The translations under genes and the position numbers were made by a program. Of a stretch of DNA of 7,630 nt, positions 1 through 6,792 are shown in pieces; position 1 is the stretch's first letter, and the number at the start of each line of letters is the position of its first letter. Below the pieces are notes generated by a model. That model made no database searches and was not told the origin of the DNA. It worked only from the letters and a program-made list of their open reading frames with translations. Source of the DNA: an uncultured Lachnospiraceae bacterium (GTDB taxonomy: Bacteria > Bacillota > Clostridia > Lachnospirales > Lachnospiraceae); assembly GCA_910586005.1 (NCBI GenBank), contig CAJUHG010000096.1, positions 1-7,630 on the forward strand, in the 5' to 3' direction.

Positions 1-3
1 CCT

Positions 4-30
4 AAATACTATATGCACTTTTTAGTATTT
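4..30. repeat. Short inverted repeat between hrcA and the next gene
   Basis: AAATACTA at 4-11 is perfectly complementary to TAGTATTT at 23-30 across an 11-nt loop. It lies about 20 nt after the hrcA stop codon, in the gap before the next gene (probably grpE, outside the window). No T-run follows the second arm on the minus strand, so it is not a typical intrinsic terminator. A processing or partial-attenuation hairpin is possible, but an AT-rich 8-bp stem could also be chance. Confidence 0.3.
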
Positions 31-51
31 TCAGATTGTTATTTTATCTTT

Positions 52-1092
52 CTATTGTTCTTTTGGCTTTCTAAATACAGCATCCAATTGTACTTTTAAT
101 GTTTTTAAATTATCTACCACATTTTCATAATCCATTCGTTTTGGTCCAATAATTCCAATCGTTCCTTGCATCCCTTCCCCTAACTGATAAGTTGCAGTTA
201 CTACACTGCAATCTTTCATATTTTGAATGGGAGATTCAGAACCAATATATACTTGAATTCCTGTCTCTTCTTTTGAAACAAGCGTCTCATTTACTAAACT
301 AATCAACTGTTGTTTTTCTTCAAATGCATTTAAAAGCTCGCTTGCTTTCTTAGAGTCACTTAATTCTGGATATTTCAATATATTTGTTGTTCCACTTGTA
401 TAAATTTCAAGTTCTTCTTCCTCTTGAATGACTCCAGCCAATGCATCTAATACATCACTTACAATATTACTATGGATACCTGCCTGTTCTTTTAATTTTG
501 CAATTGTTCCAAGATTGATTTGTTCAGCAGACAATCCATTTAAACTAGTGTTCAATAAAATATTTAATTTTAATATTGTTTCACTATCTAAGGCTTCCCT
601 TGTAGATATTATCTTATTCTTTACTAGATTACCCTCCATTACAATTACTGCTAAAAGTTGTTCTTCATCTACTTGAGAAAGTTGCAAAAATTTCAATTTA
701 TTATGATAATAGGAAGGTGAAGTAATCATTGCTGTATAATTGGTGTTTGCTGCAAGTACTTTTGCCATTTGTTGTAGCACTTGTTCCATCCGCTCCGTAT
801 GTTCAATCATAAATTCTTTCATTTCTGTAACTTCTTGATTTTTTTCTTTCATTAGATTATCTACATAAAAGCGATAACCTTTATCAGAAGGAATACGCCC
901 TGCAGAAGTATGAGGCTGTAAAATATATCCTAATTCCTCCAAATCTGACATTTCATTTCGAATAGTTGCGGAACTTAGATTTAAATCTGAATATTTAGAA
1001 ATCGTTCTAGAACCCACGGGCTCTCCTGTATCCAAATAATTACGGATGATTGCATTTAAAATTTTTGTTTTTCTTTCATCCAGTTCCTGCAT
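52..1092 (-). CDS. hrcA: Heat-inducible transcription repressor HrcA
   Basis: HrcA represses class I heat-shock operons (hrcA-grpE-dnaK-dnaJ, groESL) by binding the CIRCE operator; GroEL is known to assist its folding. Counting from the start chosen here (346 residues, normal for the family), the N-terminal winged-helix part carries the signature SATIRNEM at about 41-48, followed by the conserved block from HTSAGRIP to GYRFYVD at 61-78. The C-terminal GIIGPKRMDY stretch at about 313-322 is also typical. An ATG six codons further upstream is in frame, but the GGAGG at 1103-1099 lies inside that extension and sits 6 nt before the ATG at 1092-1090, so the downstream start is preferred. A perfect CIRCE and a sigma-A-type promoter lie upstream, so autoregulation is very likely. 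The usual partner grpE would lie beyond position 1. No lesions are seen. Confidence 0.96.
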   Translation of the reverse strand: MQELDERKTKILNAIIRNYLDTGEPVGSRTISKYSDLNLSSATIRNEMSDLEELGYILQPHTSAGRIPSDKGYRFYVDNLMKEKNQEVTEMKEFMIEHTERMEQVLQQMAKVLAANTNYTAMITSPSYYHNKLKFLQLSQVDEEQLLAVIVMEGNLVKNKIISTREALDSETILKLNILLNTSLNGLSAEQINLGTIAKLKEQAGIHSNIVSDVLDALAGVIQEEEELEIYTSGTTNILKYPELSDSKKASELLNAFEEKQQLISLVNETLVSKEETGIQVYIGSESPIQNMKDCSVVTATYQLGEGMQGTIGIIGPKRMDYENVVDNLKTLKVQLDAVFRKPKEQ

Positions 1093-1098
1093 TTTAAT

Positions 1099-1103
1099 CC
1101 TCC
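1099..1103 (-). promoter_or_regulatory. Ribosome binding site that sets the hrcA start
   Basis: The minus strand reads GGAGG here, with 6 nt (ATTAAA) before the ATG at 1092-1090. It excludes the in-frame ATG at 1110-1108, which would start translation upstream of this site. Confidence 0.85.
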
Positions 1104-1141
1104 ATTGCATTTAAAATATTGCTATTTGCAAATCCACTTTG

Positions 1142-1168
1142 TTAGCACTCAACTATCAAGAGTGCTAA
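1142..1168 (-). promoter_or_regulatory. CIRCE operator (HrcA binding site)
   Basis: TTAGCACTC (1142-1150), a 9-nt spacer and GAGTGCTAA (1160-1168) match the CIRCE consensus exactly, with no mismatch in either arm. It starts a few nucleotides downstream of the predicted hrcA transcription start, so bound HrcA would block initiation or early elongation. In the RNA it would form a 5'-UTR hairpin about 50 nt before the hrcA start codon. Confidence 0.97.
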
Positions 1169-1181
1169 CATCCATGTACTT

Positions 1182-1210
1182 AAGATAGCACTAACGTTTT
1201 TTCTTGTCAA
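1182..1210 (-). promoter_or_regulatory. Sigma-A promoter of hrcA, extended -10 type
   Basis: Reading the minus strand, a consensus -35 TTGACA (1210-1205), a 17-nt spacer and TATCTT (1187-1182) are present. TGC directly precedes TATCTT, giving the TGn extended -10. Initiation is predicted around 1174-1176, just before CIRCE. hrcA therefore has its own promoter, separate from the lepA transcript. Confidence 0.85.
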
Positions 1211-1228
1211 TAGTATTTTTACATTTTA

Positions 1229-1246
1229 TAATTTCTTTAGAAATTA
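1229..1246. repeat. AT-rich inverted repeat upstream of the hrcA promoter
   Basis: TAATTTCT (1229-1236) is complementary to AGAAATTA (1239-1246) with a 2-nt centre. It lies between the hrcA -35 box and the large hairpin at 1257-1317. No T-run follows on either strand. It could be part of the 3' end of the upstream transcript or chance in AT-rich DNA. Confidence 0.3.
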
Positions 1247-1256
1247 CTATGAAAGC

Positions 1257-1317
1257 GTTTTCAATGGATGGACACTTACACCTGCTTGCAAGGGTAAGTG
1301 TCCATCCATTAGAAAAC
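1257..1317. repeat. Long near-perfect hairpin, about 26 bp of stem
   Basis: GTTTTC (1257-1262) pairs with GAAAAC (1312-1317). After a single bulged A at 1311, a perfect 17-bp stem pairs 1263-1279 with 1294-1310. After a second bulge at A1280, CCT (1281-1283) pairs with AGG (1291-1293), leaving a 7-nt loop. Neither strand has a T-run after the arm, so it is not a textbook terminator. It may act as an mRNA 3'-end stabiliser for the upstream two-component transcript, or be the palindromic core or remnant of a small mobile repeat. Its GC content is higher than its surroundings. Confidence 0.85.
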
Positions 1318-1320
1318 CTG

Positions 1321-1363
1321 ATGGGTATGAGCAAGTAGGCCTATTGGCCGCATTGCGAATACT
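1321..1363. repeat. 43-bp direct repeat, copy 1
   Basis: Identical over all 43 bp to 1419-1461; the match ends abruptly on both sides (G1320 versus T1418, C1364 versus T1462). Each copy is an imperfect palindrome (here 1325-1362): GTAT/ATAC, a GA-GA internal loop, GCAA/TTGC, a GTA-GCA internal loop, and GGCC/GGCC closing a TATT loop. It is clearly more GC-rich than the flanking DNA, which suggests a dispersed or acquired element rather than local duplication of host sequence. Confidence 0.9.
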
Positions 1364-1418
1364 CACAGCGATTGCGTGAGTGCATCGCACGGAGCAATCG
1401 GCTTTCATAATTGAAACT
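1364..1418. other. Structured spacer between the two 43-bp repeats
   Basis: This 55-bp segment can fold by itself: AGCGATTGC (1367-1375) pairs with GCAATCGGCT (1394-1403) with one bulge, and inside it GTGC (1380-1383) pairs with GCAC (1387-1390) over a 3-nt loop. A competing pairing, ACTCAC (1361-1366) with GTGAGT (1376-1381), reaches into repeat copy 1. TTTCA/TGAAA (1403-1407/1412-1416) forms a minor stem. No convincing gene is present. Confidence 0.6.
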
Positions 1419-1461
1419 ATGGGTATGAGCAAGTAGGCCTATTGGCCGCATTGCGAATACT
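1419..1461. repeat. 43-bp direct repeat, copy 2
   Basis: Perfect copy of 1321-1363, in the same orientation and 98 bp away. It folds into the same hairpin (1423-1460). It lies 6 nt beyond the stop codon of the histidine kinase gene, so it would be in the 3' UTR of that transcript. Confidence 0.9.
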
Positions 1462-1467
1462 TATAAT

Positions 1468-2907
1468 TTAAGTAATTTTATTTTCCATATTCAACATCAC
1501 AGTTAATATAAAATTTCCATTTTTAATGTCAATATCAATATCTCCATTATATTTTTCCGCCACTCTTTGAATATTTTTTAATCCTATCCCATGCAAAAAA
1601 ATATCCTGTTTTGAAGATTTCGGAAGATTACTTTCCATTTCCCACTCTATCACACCAGAAAAACTATTTTTCACTTCAATCAAATATACTTGTTTTCTAC
1701 AAATAGAAGACACTTTAATATTGGATTCTGACATTCCTTTCCATCTTTCCTTTTCTACTGCTTCTATGGCATTTTCCAAAGCATTATTTAATATAATACT
1801 AATATCAAACACATCCAAATTGAATTTTTCTGAAAAATGAAATTTAGATTCAAAGGAAATTTCTTTCTTTTCTGCCTGTTTATATTTTTCATTGATAATT
1901 ACATCAGTTACTGGATGACCTGTTTTATAAAGATAATCCAAACAATCTATGCTTTCTTTCATAGAGAAAAGAAATGTTTGTGTTTCCTGATATCTTTGCT
2001 GTTCTATTAATTCTTCCATAATTGTAATATGATTTTTTATATCATGTTTCATTCCTTGAATCGTACTATACCACTGTTCAATCTCTCTAATATGACAACT
2101 AATTTCCATTATTTGATGTTCTAATACTTCTTGTCGCTTTTCTTCTTCTTTTTTCTTTTCTAAATCTTTAAAAAGCCTTAATACCACTAACATAGACACC
2201 AATGTCATAAAACAAATCAAGAATATAATAAAATTAAGATAAGGATATTTTTGGAAAAAAATTTGCCCATATGTTAAATCCATTTCTATCAAAATCCAGT
2301 GAAGTATAAAATAACATAGTGAACCTAAAATGCCAGGTGTCAATAAAAATATCATTTCTCTTCCCGATAATCTTTTATTCTGAAATGGAAAATTTTTAAT
2401 AATACAATCTATCACGAAAGAAAATACGATGTAATCTAACAATAAAGTAAAAAAAGCATTTATTACAATATACACCATACTCAATTGCCAAACTCCTTTA
2501 TAACAATAATCTGTAACTTGATGGAATATCTTAGATACAAAATTAAATATGGGTGTAAGAATCATATTAATCATAGATAATACATGAAATCGCACGGAAA
2601 AAAAGGTAATACACAAAAATATTTTTATCCATATATTCTCTTTACATAAAAATACCATTGATAAAAATACAACGAAAATTGCTATCATATATACCATAAA
2701 AGATTCTACAAAAATAGGAATCACTTGAAAAATTGTCAAAGTAATATAATAGAATATGGGAATCCATAGCAGATTTTGTTTCTTTTTCTTCCTACTCTGC
2801 AAAAATACTCTGCACAATCTCCATATAAAAAAGGAACAAAGCATTTGGCCAAAATTCATTTCCAGAAAAATAATAATTTCATAGATCTGGTCTGATAATC
2901 TATTCAT
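1468..2907 (-). CDS. AgrC-like sensor histidine kinase with GHKL ATPase domain
   Basis: A 479-residue membrane sensor kinase. Residues 1-245 are very hydrophobic, with about six or seven membrane segments (approximately 10-36, 46-66, 68-88, 92-120, 140-170, 184-206, 222-245). A charged, probably coiled-coil linker follows (246-285), then the phosphoacceptor motif MKHDIKNH with His288. The ATPase part has an N box NNALENAIEA at 374-383 and a G box HGIGLKNI at 439-446. This is the pattern of the HPK10 (AgrC/ComD) class, whose known members mostly sense secreted peptides. The ATG overlaps the regulator's stop in ATGA, and GAGGAA at 2918-2913 is its ribosome binding site, so the two are translationally coupled. 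No AgrB- or AgrD-like gene lies in the window, so the ligand is unknown. No catalytic residue appears to be missing. Confidence 0.92.
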   Translation of the reverse strand: MNRLSDQIYEIIIFLEMNFGQMLCSFFIWRLCRVFLQSRKKKKQNLLWIPIFYYITLTIFQVIPIFVESFMVYMIAIFVVFLSMVFLCKENIWIKIFLCITFFSVRFHVLSMINMILTPIFNFVSKIFHQVTDYCYKGVWQLSMVYIVINAFFTLLLDYIVFSFVIDCIIKNFPFQNKRLSGREMIFLLTPGILGSLCYFILHWILIEMDLTYGQIFFQKYPYLNFIIFLICFMTLVSMLVVLRLFKDLEKKKEEEKRQEVLEHQIMEISCHIREIEQWYSTIQGMKHDIKNHITIMEELIEQQRYQETQTFLFSMKESIDCLDYLYKTGHPVTDVIINEKYKQAEKKEISFESKFHFSEKFNLDVFDISIILNNALENAIEAVEKERWKGMSESNIKVSSICRKQVYLIEVKNSFSGVIEWEMESNLPKSSKQDIFLHGIGLKNIQRVAEKYNGDIDIDIKNGNFILTVMLNMENKIT

Positions 2908-3626
2908 ACTTGTTCCTCAATTCTTTTTATATATTTCATATATCTTTTTACAAATTCTTTGTATTTCTGTTTGGCTAACAAAATTACTGTACCATTTTCT
3001 AATGTAATATCTGTGGCACAATATTTTGAAACATATCGAAGATGTACCAAATAACTTCTATGAGGACGTACAAAATCTTCTCCTAACTCCTGTTCTAAAT
3101 TGGACATCTTAGCATAAAATTCTATATTTTTGGTAATAGTATATAAGGTTACTTTGCGATTATAAATTTCTGCATAAATAATTTCATCTAGATAGATTTT
3201 TTGTGAAGATGTTCCTACCTTAACAAGGATACTTTTCTCTTCTCTTTTCTTTTGCATAGCCCCTTGTATTTCTTCCACTTTATTTATAGCTGCTTCTAAT
3301 ACTTGATAAAACTTCTCTTTTCTTAATGGTTTTATTAGGTAATGAAAGGCTTCTACATCAAAGGCTTGAAATACATACTCCTCCCATGCAGTCAAAAAAA
3401 TTAGAATTATTTTTTTGTTCCTTTTTCTAAGACATTTTGCCGTTTCTATTCCATCCATCCCATCCATCTGAATATCTAAAAATACAATATCTGATTCTAT
3501 GGTATCTTCTAATAATTTTTCTCCATTCTTATATTTTAGAATTTCATAAAAAGGATATAATTTTTTTATACGCTCTGCAATAGTATCTCTTATTAGTTTC
3601 TCATCATCACATACTGCAATTCTCAA
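2904..3626 (-). CDS. LytTR-family response regulator
   Basis: A 240-residue AgrA/LytR-type regulator. The receiver domain (about 1-120) has the acidic pair D7-D8, the phosphoacceptor D51 in FLDIQM, T79 and K99 in the IKP motif. A LytTR DNA-binding domain follows (about 131-235), with the conserved FVRPHRSYLVHL stretch at 185-196. The start is TTG (3626-3624), supported by GGAGG at 3640-3636, nine nt upstream, and by the family start MRIAVCDDE. It begins 26 nt after the hemW stop and overlaps the kinase start by 4 nt, so it is probably co-transcribed with lepA-hemW and is the cognate regulator of the kinase. Target promoters are unknown; LytTR proteins usually bind paired direct repeats. Confidence 0.94.
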   Translation of the reverse strand: MRIAVCDDEKLIRDTIAERIKKLYPFYEILKYKNGEKLLEDTIESDIVFLDIQMDGMDGIETAKCLRKRNKKIILIFLTAWEEYVFQAFDVEAFHYLIKPLRKEKFYQVLEAAINKVEEIQGAMQKKREEKSILVKVGTSSQKIYLDEIIYAEIYNRKVTLYTITKNIEFYAKMSNLEQELGEDFVRPHRSYLVHLRYVSKYCATDITLENGTVILLAKQKYKEFVKRYMKYIKRIEEQV

Positions 3627-3635
3627 ATTCTTTTT

Positions 3636-3640
3636 CCTCC
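3636..3640 (-). promoter_or_regulatory. Ribosome binding site for the TTG-started response regulator
   Basis: The minus strand reads GGAGG, nine nt before the TTG at 3626-3624. It lies in the 26-nt gap after the hemW stop (3655-3653). No ATG lies close to this site in the right frame, so it fixes the TTG start. Confidence 0.8.
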
Positions 3641-3652
3641 ATATTACTTCTC

Positions 3653-4885
3653 CTATAATAGAAATTCACTTAGTACATAATTGCTGACAGAAATTCCATT
3701 CTTTGTCAGATATATCTTTCCTGCTGCCTCTTCTAATAGACTTTGACACTTTAATTTCTGTAACACTTTTCCATAAATTTTTTCCATTTCTATGCCAAAT
3801 TTCTCTTGGAACGCTTGTTTTGAAACTCCCTTTATCATACGTAACCCCAAAAACATAAATTCCTCCATTTGTTCTTTTTTACTTAGGAGTACACAGGCAT
3901 CACTGATAGCAGATTTCTTCCTTGGCAAATTAGTATATAAGGAAGAATTAAAATAATACAAAATATCTTTTATATTTATAAATTTCCCTTGAAGATATGC
4001 ATTTAAATCTGTTGTATTTGTAAACCGAATTTGTTCCAAAAAGGAAGCACTTCCAAGTCCTAGCCCTAAATAGGAAACTAATTGCCAATAGCCAATATTA
4101 TGTTTACATTCTTTTTTAGGTTTTGCATAATTTGAAATCTCATATTGAATATAGCCTTTTTCTTCTAACATTTGACAAGTTAATTCATACATATTACGCT
4201 CTATTTCTTCTTCTGGTAAATATTGTGGCTGCAATCCTTGTTCCCTGCGATGTTCATCCTCTTCATATTTCTCATAAAATTTAGTGCCTTCTTCTACAAT
4301 TAGACTATAAGCAGAAATATGTTCTGGATTTAACATTATCACTTTTTTTAAGGTATATTCCCAATCTGCTAGGGTCTGTTTAGGCAAAGAAAAAATAAGA
4401 TCTACATTGATATTTTCAAATCCTATTTTACGCGCCAATTTATAATTTTGCAGAAATTGTTCAAAGGTATGGATTCTACCAAGCTGTTTTAATTCCATAT
4501 TATTTACAGATTGTAATCCTATGCTAAGACGATTAATACCAGAATTTTTATAAATAGAAAGTTTTTGCTCTGTCAAAGTTCCAGGATTACACTCTATTGT
4601 AATTTCTGCTTCTTTTTCTACATTAAAATTTTGCATCAAGGTCTGCATAAGTTCTAAAATTTGTGTTCCTTCTAAAATAGAAGGCGTTCCACCACCAAAA
4701 AAAATAGAGGAAACTTGATACTCTTTACAATTTCTAGCTTGCATTTTTATTTCTTTTATCAACATATTCACATAATGCCTGCGAATGCTTTCCTCCGCAG
4801 GCATTGACAAAAAATCACAATAATAACATTTTTGTATACAAAATGGGATATGAAGATATAACTCTAATTTTTTTTCATCTAGCAA
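3653..4885 (-). CDS. hemW: Radical-SAM heme chaperone HemW
   Basis: HemW is a radical-SAM family protein that binds heme and passes it to target proteins. It is often mis-annotated as oxygen-independent coproporphyrinogen III oxidase. The cluster-binding motif is HIPFCIQKCYYCDF (Cys16, Cys20, Cys23). The fourth cysteine of true HemN (CxxxCxxCxC) is absent, which separates the two. FFGGGTPS at 62-69 is the SAM-binding glycine motif, and HNIGYW at 262-267 is the family's heme-binding-type motif. The 410 residues are somewhat long for HemW (usually about 380); residues about 303-330 look like the extra segment. The start is TTG at 4885-4883, with AGG at 4896-4894 and GAGAGG further upstream. It lies 39 nt after lepA, the conserved lepA-hemW order of Firmicutes. 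Confidence 0.94.
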   Translation of the reverse strand: MLDEKKLELYLHIPFCIQKCYYCDFLSMPAEESIRRHYVNMLIKEIKMQARNCKEYQVSSIFFGGGTPSILEGTQILELMQTLMQNFNVEKEAEITIECNPGTLTEQKLSIYKNSGINRLSIGLQSVNNMELKQLGRIHTFEQFLQNYKLARKIGFENINVDLIFSLPKQTLADWEYTLKKVIMLNPEHISAYSLIVEEGTKFYEKYEEDEHRREQGLQPQYLPEEEIERNMYELTCQMLEEKGYIQYEISNYAKPKKECKHNIGYWQLVSYLGLGLGSASFLEQIRFTNTTDLNAYLQGKFINIKDILYYFNSSLYTNLPRKKSAISDACVLLSKKEQMEEFMFLGLRMIKGVSKQAFQEKFGIEMEKIYGKVLQKLKCQSLLEEAAGKIYLTKNGISVSNYVLSEFLL

Positions 4886-4924
4886 ATCTTTTTCCTATCC
4901 TCTCTTCCATATCTGAAAAGATTT

Positions 4925-6739
4925 CTATTTATCATCTAATTTCAATACACTCATAAAAGCCTTCTGAGGAATCTCCACATTTCCTATCTGGCGCATTCTC
5001 TTCTTTCCTTCTTTTTGTTTTTCTAACAACTTTCGTTTTCTAGAAATATCACCACCATAGCATTTTGCAAGAACATCCTTACGCATAGCCTTAACCGTTT
5101 CTCTTGCAATTATTTTGCTTCCTATTGCCGCTTGAATTGGTATCTCAAAAAGATGTCTTGGAATTTCTTCCTTTAATTTTTCACACATTTTTCTACCACG
5201 TTCATAAGCAGTTCCACTGTGAACAATAAAGGATAATGCATCAACTTCTTCTCTATTAATTAGAATATCTAATTTTACCAATTCAGAACGAGCATAACCT
5301 TTCATTTCATAATCAAAAGAAGCATAGCCTCTAGAACGTGATTTTAGTGCATCAAAAAAATCATAAATAATTTCATTTAAAGGTAATTCATATTTTAATA
5401 GTGCACGGGTTTCTTCCATATATTCCATGCTAATATAAATTCCTCGACGTTCTTGACACAAATCCATAATGGCTCCAATAAATTCACTTGTTACCATAAT
5501 TTCTGCGCTCACCACTGGTTCTTCCATATATTCAATTTCTGTTGGGTTGGGCAAATTGGATGGATTTGTCAATTCAATTACTTCTCCATTGGATTTATGC
5601 ACTTTATAAATAACGCCTGGTGCAGTAGTAACAAGGTCTAGATTATACTCTCGTTCCAAACGTTCTTGAATAATTTCCAAATGTAACAATCCTAAAAATC
5701 CACACCGAAATCCAAACCCAAGTGCAATAGAAGTCTCTGGTTCAAATTGCAATGCTGCATCATTTAATTGTAATTTTTCTAATGCATCTCTTAAATCTGG
5801 GTATTTGGCACCATCCGCTGGATACATACCACAATAAACCATAGGATTTACTTTTTTATATCCTGGCAACGGTTTATCACAGGGACAATTTGCATCTGTT
5901 ATGGTATCCCCTACCTGTGTATCTCTGACATTTTTTAAACTCGCTGTAATATATCCTACCATCCCAGCACTTAATTCATCACAAGGGATAAATTGTCCAG
6001 CACCAAAATATCCTACCTCTACTACATCTGCAGTTGCACCTGTTGCCATCATTTGAATGGTAGTTCCTACTTTAACAGTACCTTCTTTGATACGGCAAAA
6101 TACAATTACCCCTTTATAAGAATCATACAAAGAATCAAAAATCAATGCTTGCAAGGGGTTATCAGCACTTCCCATTGGTGCAGGAATTTTTGTTACAATC
6201 TGTTCTAACACATCATCAATATTTAATCCTGTTTTTGCTGAAATCTGAGGTGCTTCCTGAGCCTCTAGCCCAATTACATCCTCAATTTCTTCCATGACTC
6301 GCTCTGGGTCTGCACTAGGCAAATCAATTTTATTAATCACTGGAAGTACATCTAGGTCATGGTCTAAAGCTAAATATACATTTGCTAAAGTCTGTGCTTC
6401 TATTCCCTGCGCTGCATCTACTACTAAAATAGCACCATCACAAGCTGCAAGACTTCTAGATACTTCATAGTTAAAATCTACATGTCCAGGTGTGTCAATT
6501 AAATTAAAAATATATTCTTGTCCATCCTTTGCCTGATATACAATACGAACTGCTTGAGCCTTAATCGTAATTCCTCTCTCTCGTTCTAATTCCATATTAT
6601 CAAGTACTTGTGCCTGCATTTCCCGACTAGTTAAAAGCCCTGTTTTTTCAATAATACGGTCTGCAAGAGTTGATTTTCCATGATCTATATGTGCAATAAT
6701 ACAAAAATTTCTTATTTTGCTTTGGTCAATTGTTGACAT
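4925..6739 (-). CDS. lepA: Elongation factor 4, ribosome-associated GTPase LepA
   Basis: LepA is a translational GTPase that binds the ribosome and is implicated in back-translocation and in initiation or 30S maturation. All G motifs are intact: G1 AHIDHGKS (16-23), G2 with ERERGITI (52-59), G3 DTPGH (82-86), G4 NKID (136-139) and G5 SAKTG (167-171). The EF-G-like domains follow, and the LepA-specific C-terminal region contains KKRMRQIGNVEIPQKAF. The 604 residues are normal for the family (about 600). GGAGG at 6754-6750 lies 10 nt before the ATG. It is the first clearly conserved gene of the probable lepA-hemW-regulator-kinase transcript. No anomalies are seen. Confidence 0.98.
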   Translation of the reverse strand: MSTIDQSKIRNFCIIAHIDHGKSTLADRIIEKTGLLTSREMQAQVLDNMELERERGITIKAQAVRIVYQAKDGQEYIFNLIDTPGHVDFNYEVSRSLAACDGAILVVDAAQGIEAQTLANVYLALDHDLDVLPVINKIDLPSADPERVMEEIEDVIGLEAQEAPQISAKTGLNIDDVLEQIVTKIPAPMGSADNPLQALIFDSLYDSYKGVIVFCRIKEGTVKVGTTIQMMATGATADVVEVGYFGAGQFIPCDELSAGMVGYITASLKNVRDTQVGDTITDANCPCDKPLPGYKKVNPMVYCGMYPADGAKYPDLRDALEKLQLNDAALQFEPETSIALGFGFRCGFLGLLHLEIIQERLEREYNLDLVTTAPGVIYKVHKSNGEVIELTNPSNLPNPTEIEYMEEPVVSAEIMVTSEFIGAIMDLCQERRGIYISMEYMEETRALLKYELPLNEIIYDFFDALKSRSRGYASFDYEMKGYARSELVKLDILINREEVDALSFIVHSGTAYERGRKMCEKLKEEIPRHLFEIPIQAAIGSKIIARETVKAMRKDVLAKCYGGDISRKRKLLEKQKEGKKRMRQIGNVEIPQKAFMSVLKLDDK

Positions 6740-6749
6740 TCTAAAAAAA

Positions 6750-6754
6750 CCTCC
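6750..6754 (-). promoter_or_regulatory. Ribosome binding site of lepA
   Basis: GGAGG on the minus strand, 10 nt before the lepA ATG at 6739-6737. It supports the family-typical N-terminus. Confidence 0.85.
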
Positions 6755-6792
6755 TATTTCCTGCTTTTAGAAATCTAAATATACCATTTTAT

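Noticed and set aside
428..676. Plus-strand frame inside hrcA
   Set aside because: It is the antisense of a well-conserved gene, has no family features and no start signals.
1090..1110. Upstream ATG of hrcA at 1110-1108
   Set aside because: The GGAGG ribosome binding site lies inside this extension, and family alignment favours the N-terminus beginning MQELDERK.
1247..1432. 61-codon minus-strand frame over the repeat block
   Set aside because: It runs through the large palindrome, both internal folds and the 43-bp repeats, has no convincing ribosome binding site, and its sequence is fully explained by the non-coding repeats.
1321..1461. CRISPR array
   Set aside because: There are only two repeat units, the 55-bp spacer is long and itself palindromic, each unit is a long hairpin unlike usual CRISPR repeats, and no cas genes are present.
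1093..1467. AgrD-type signal peptide gene beside the two-component genes
   Set aside because: No short frame with an amphipathic start, a central cysteine and an acidic tail was found between the kinase and hrcA, nor in the 26-nt gap before the regulator.
5453..6208. Plus-strand frames inside lepA (5453-5641 and 5993-6208)
   Set aside because: They are antisense shadows of lepA with His-, Cys- and Phe-rich translations typical of reverse-frame reading.
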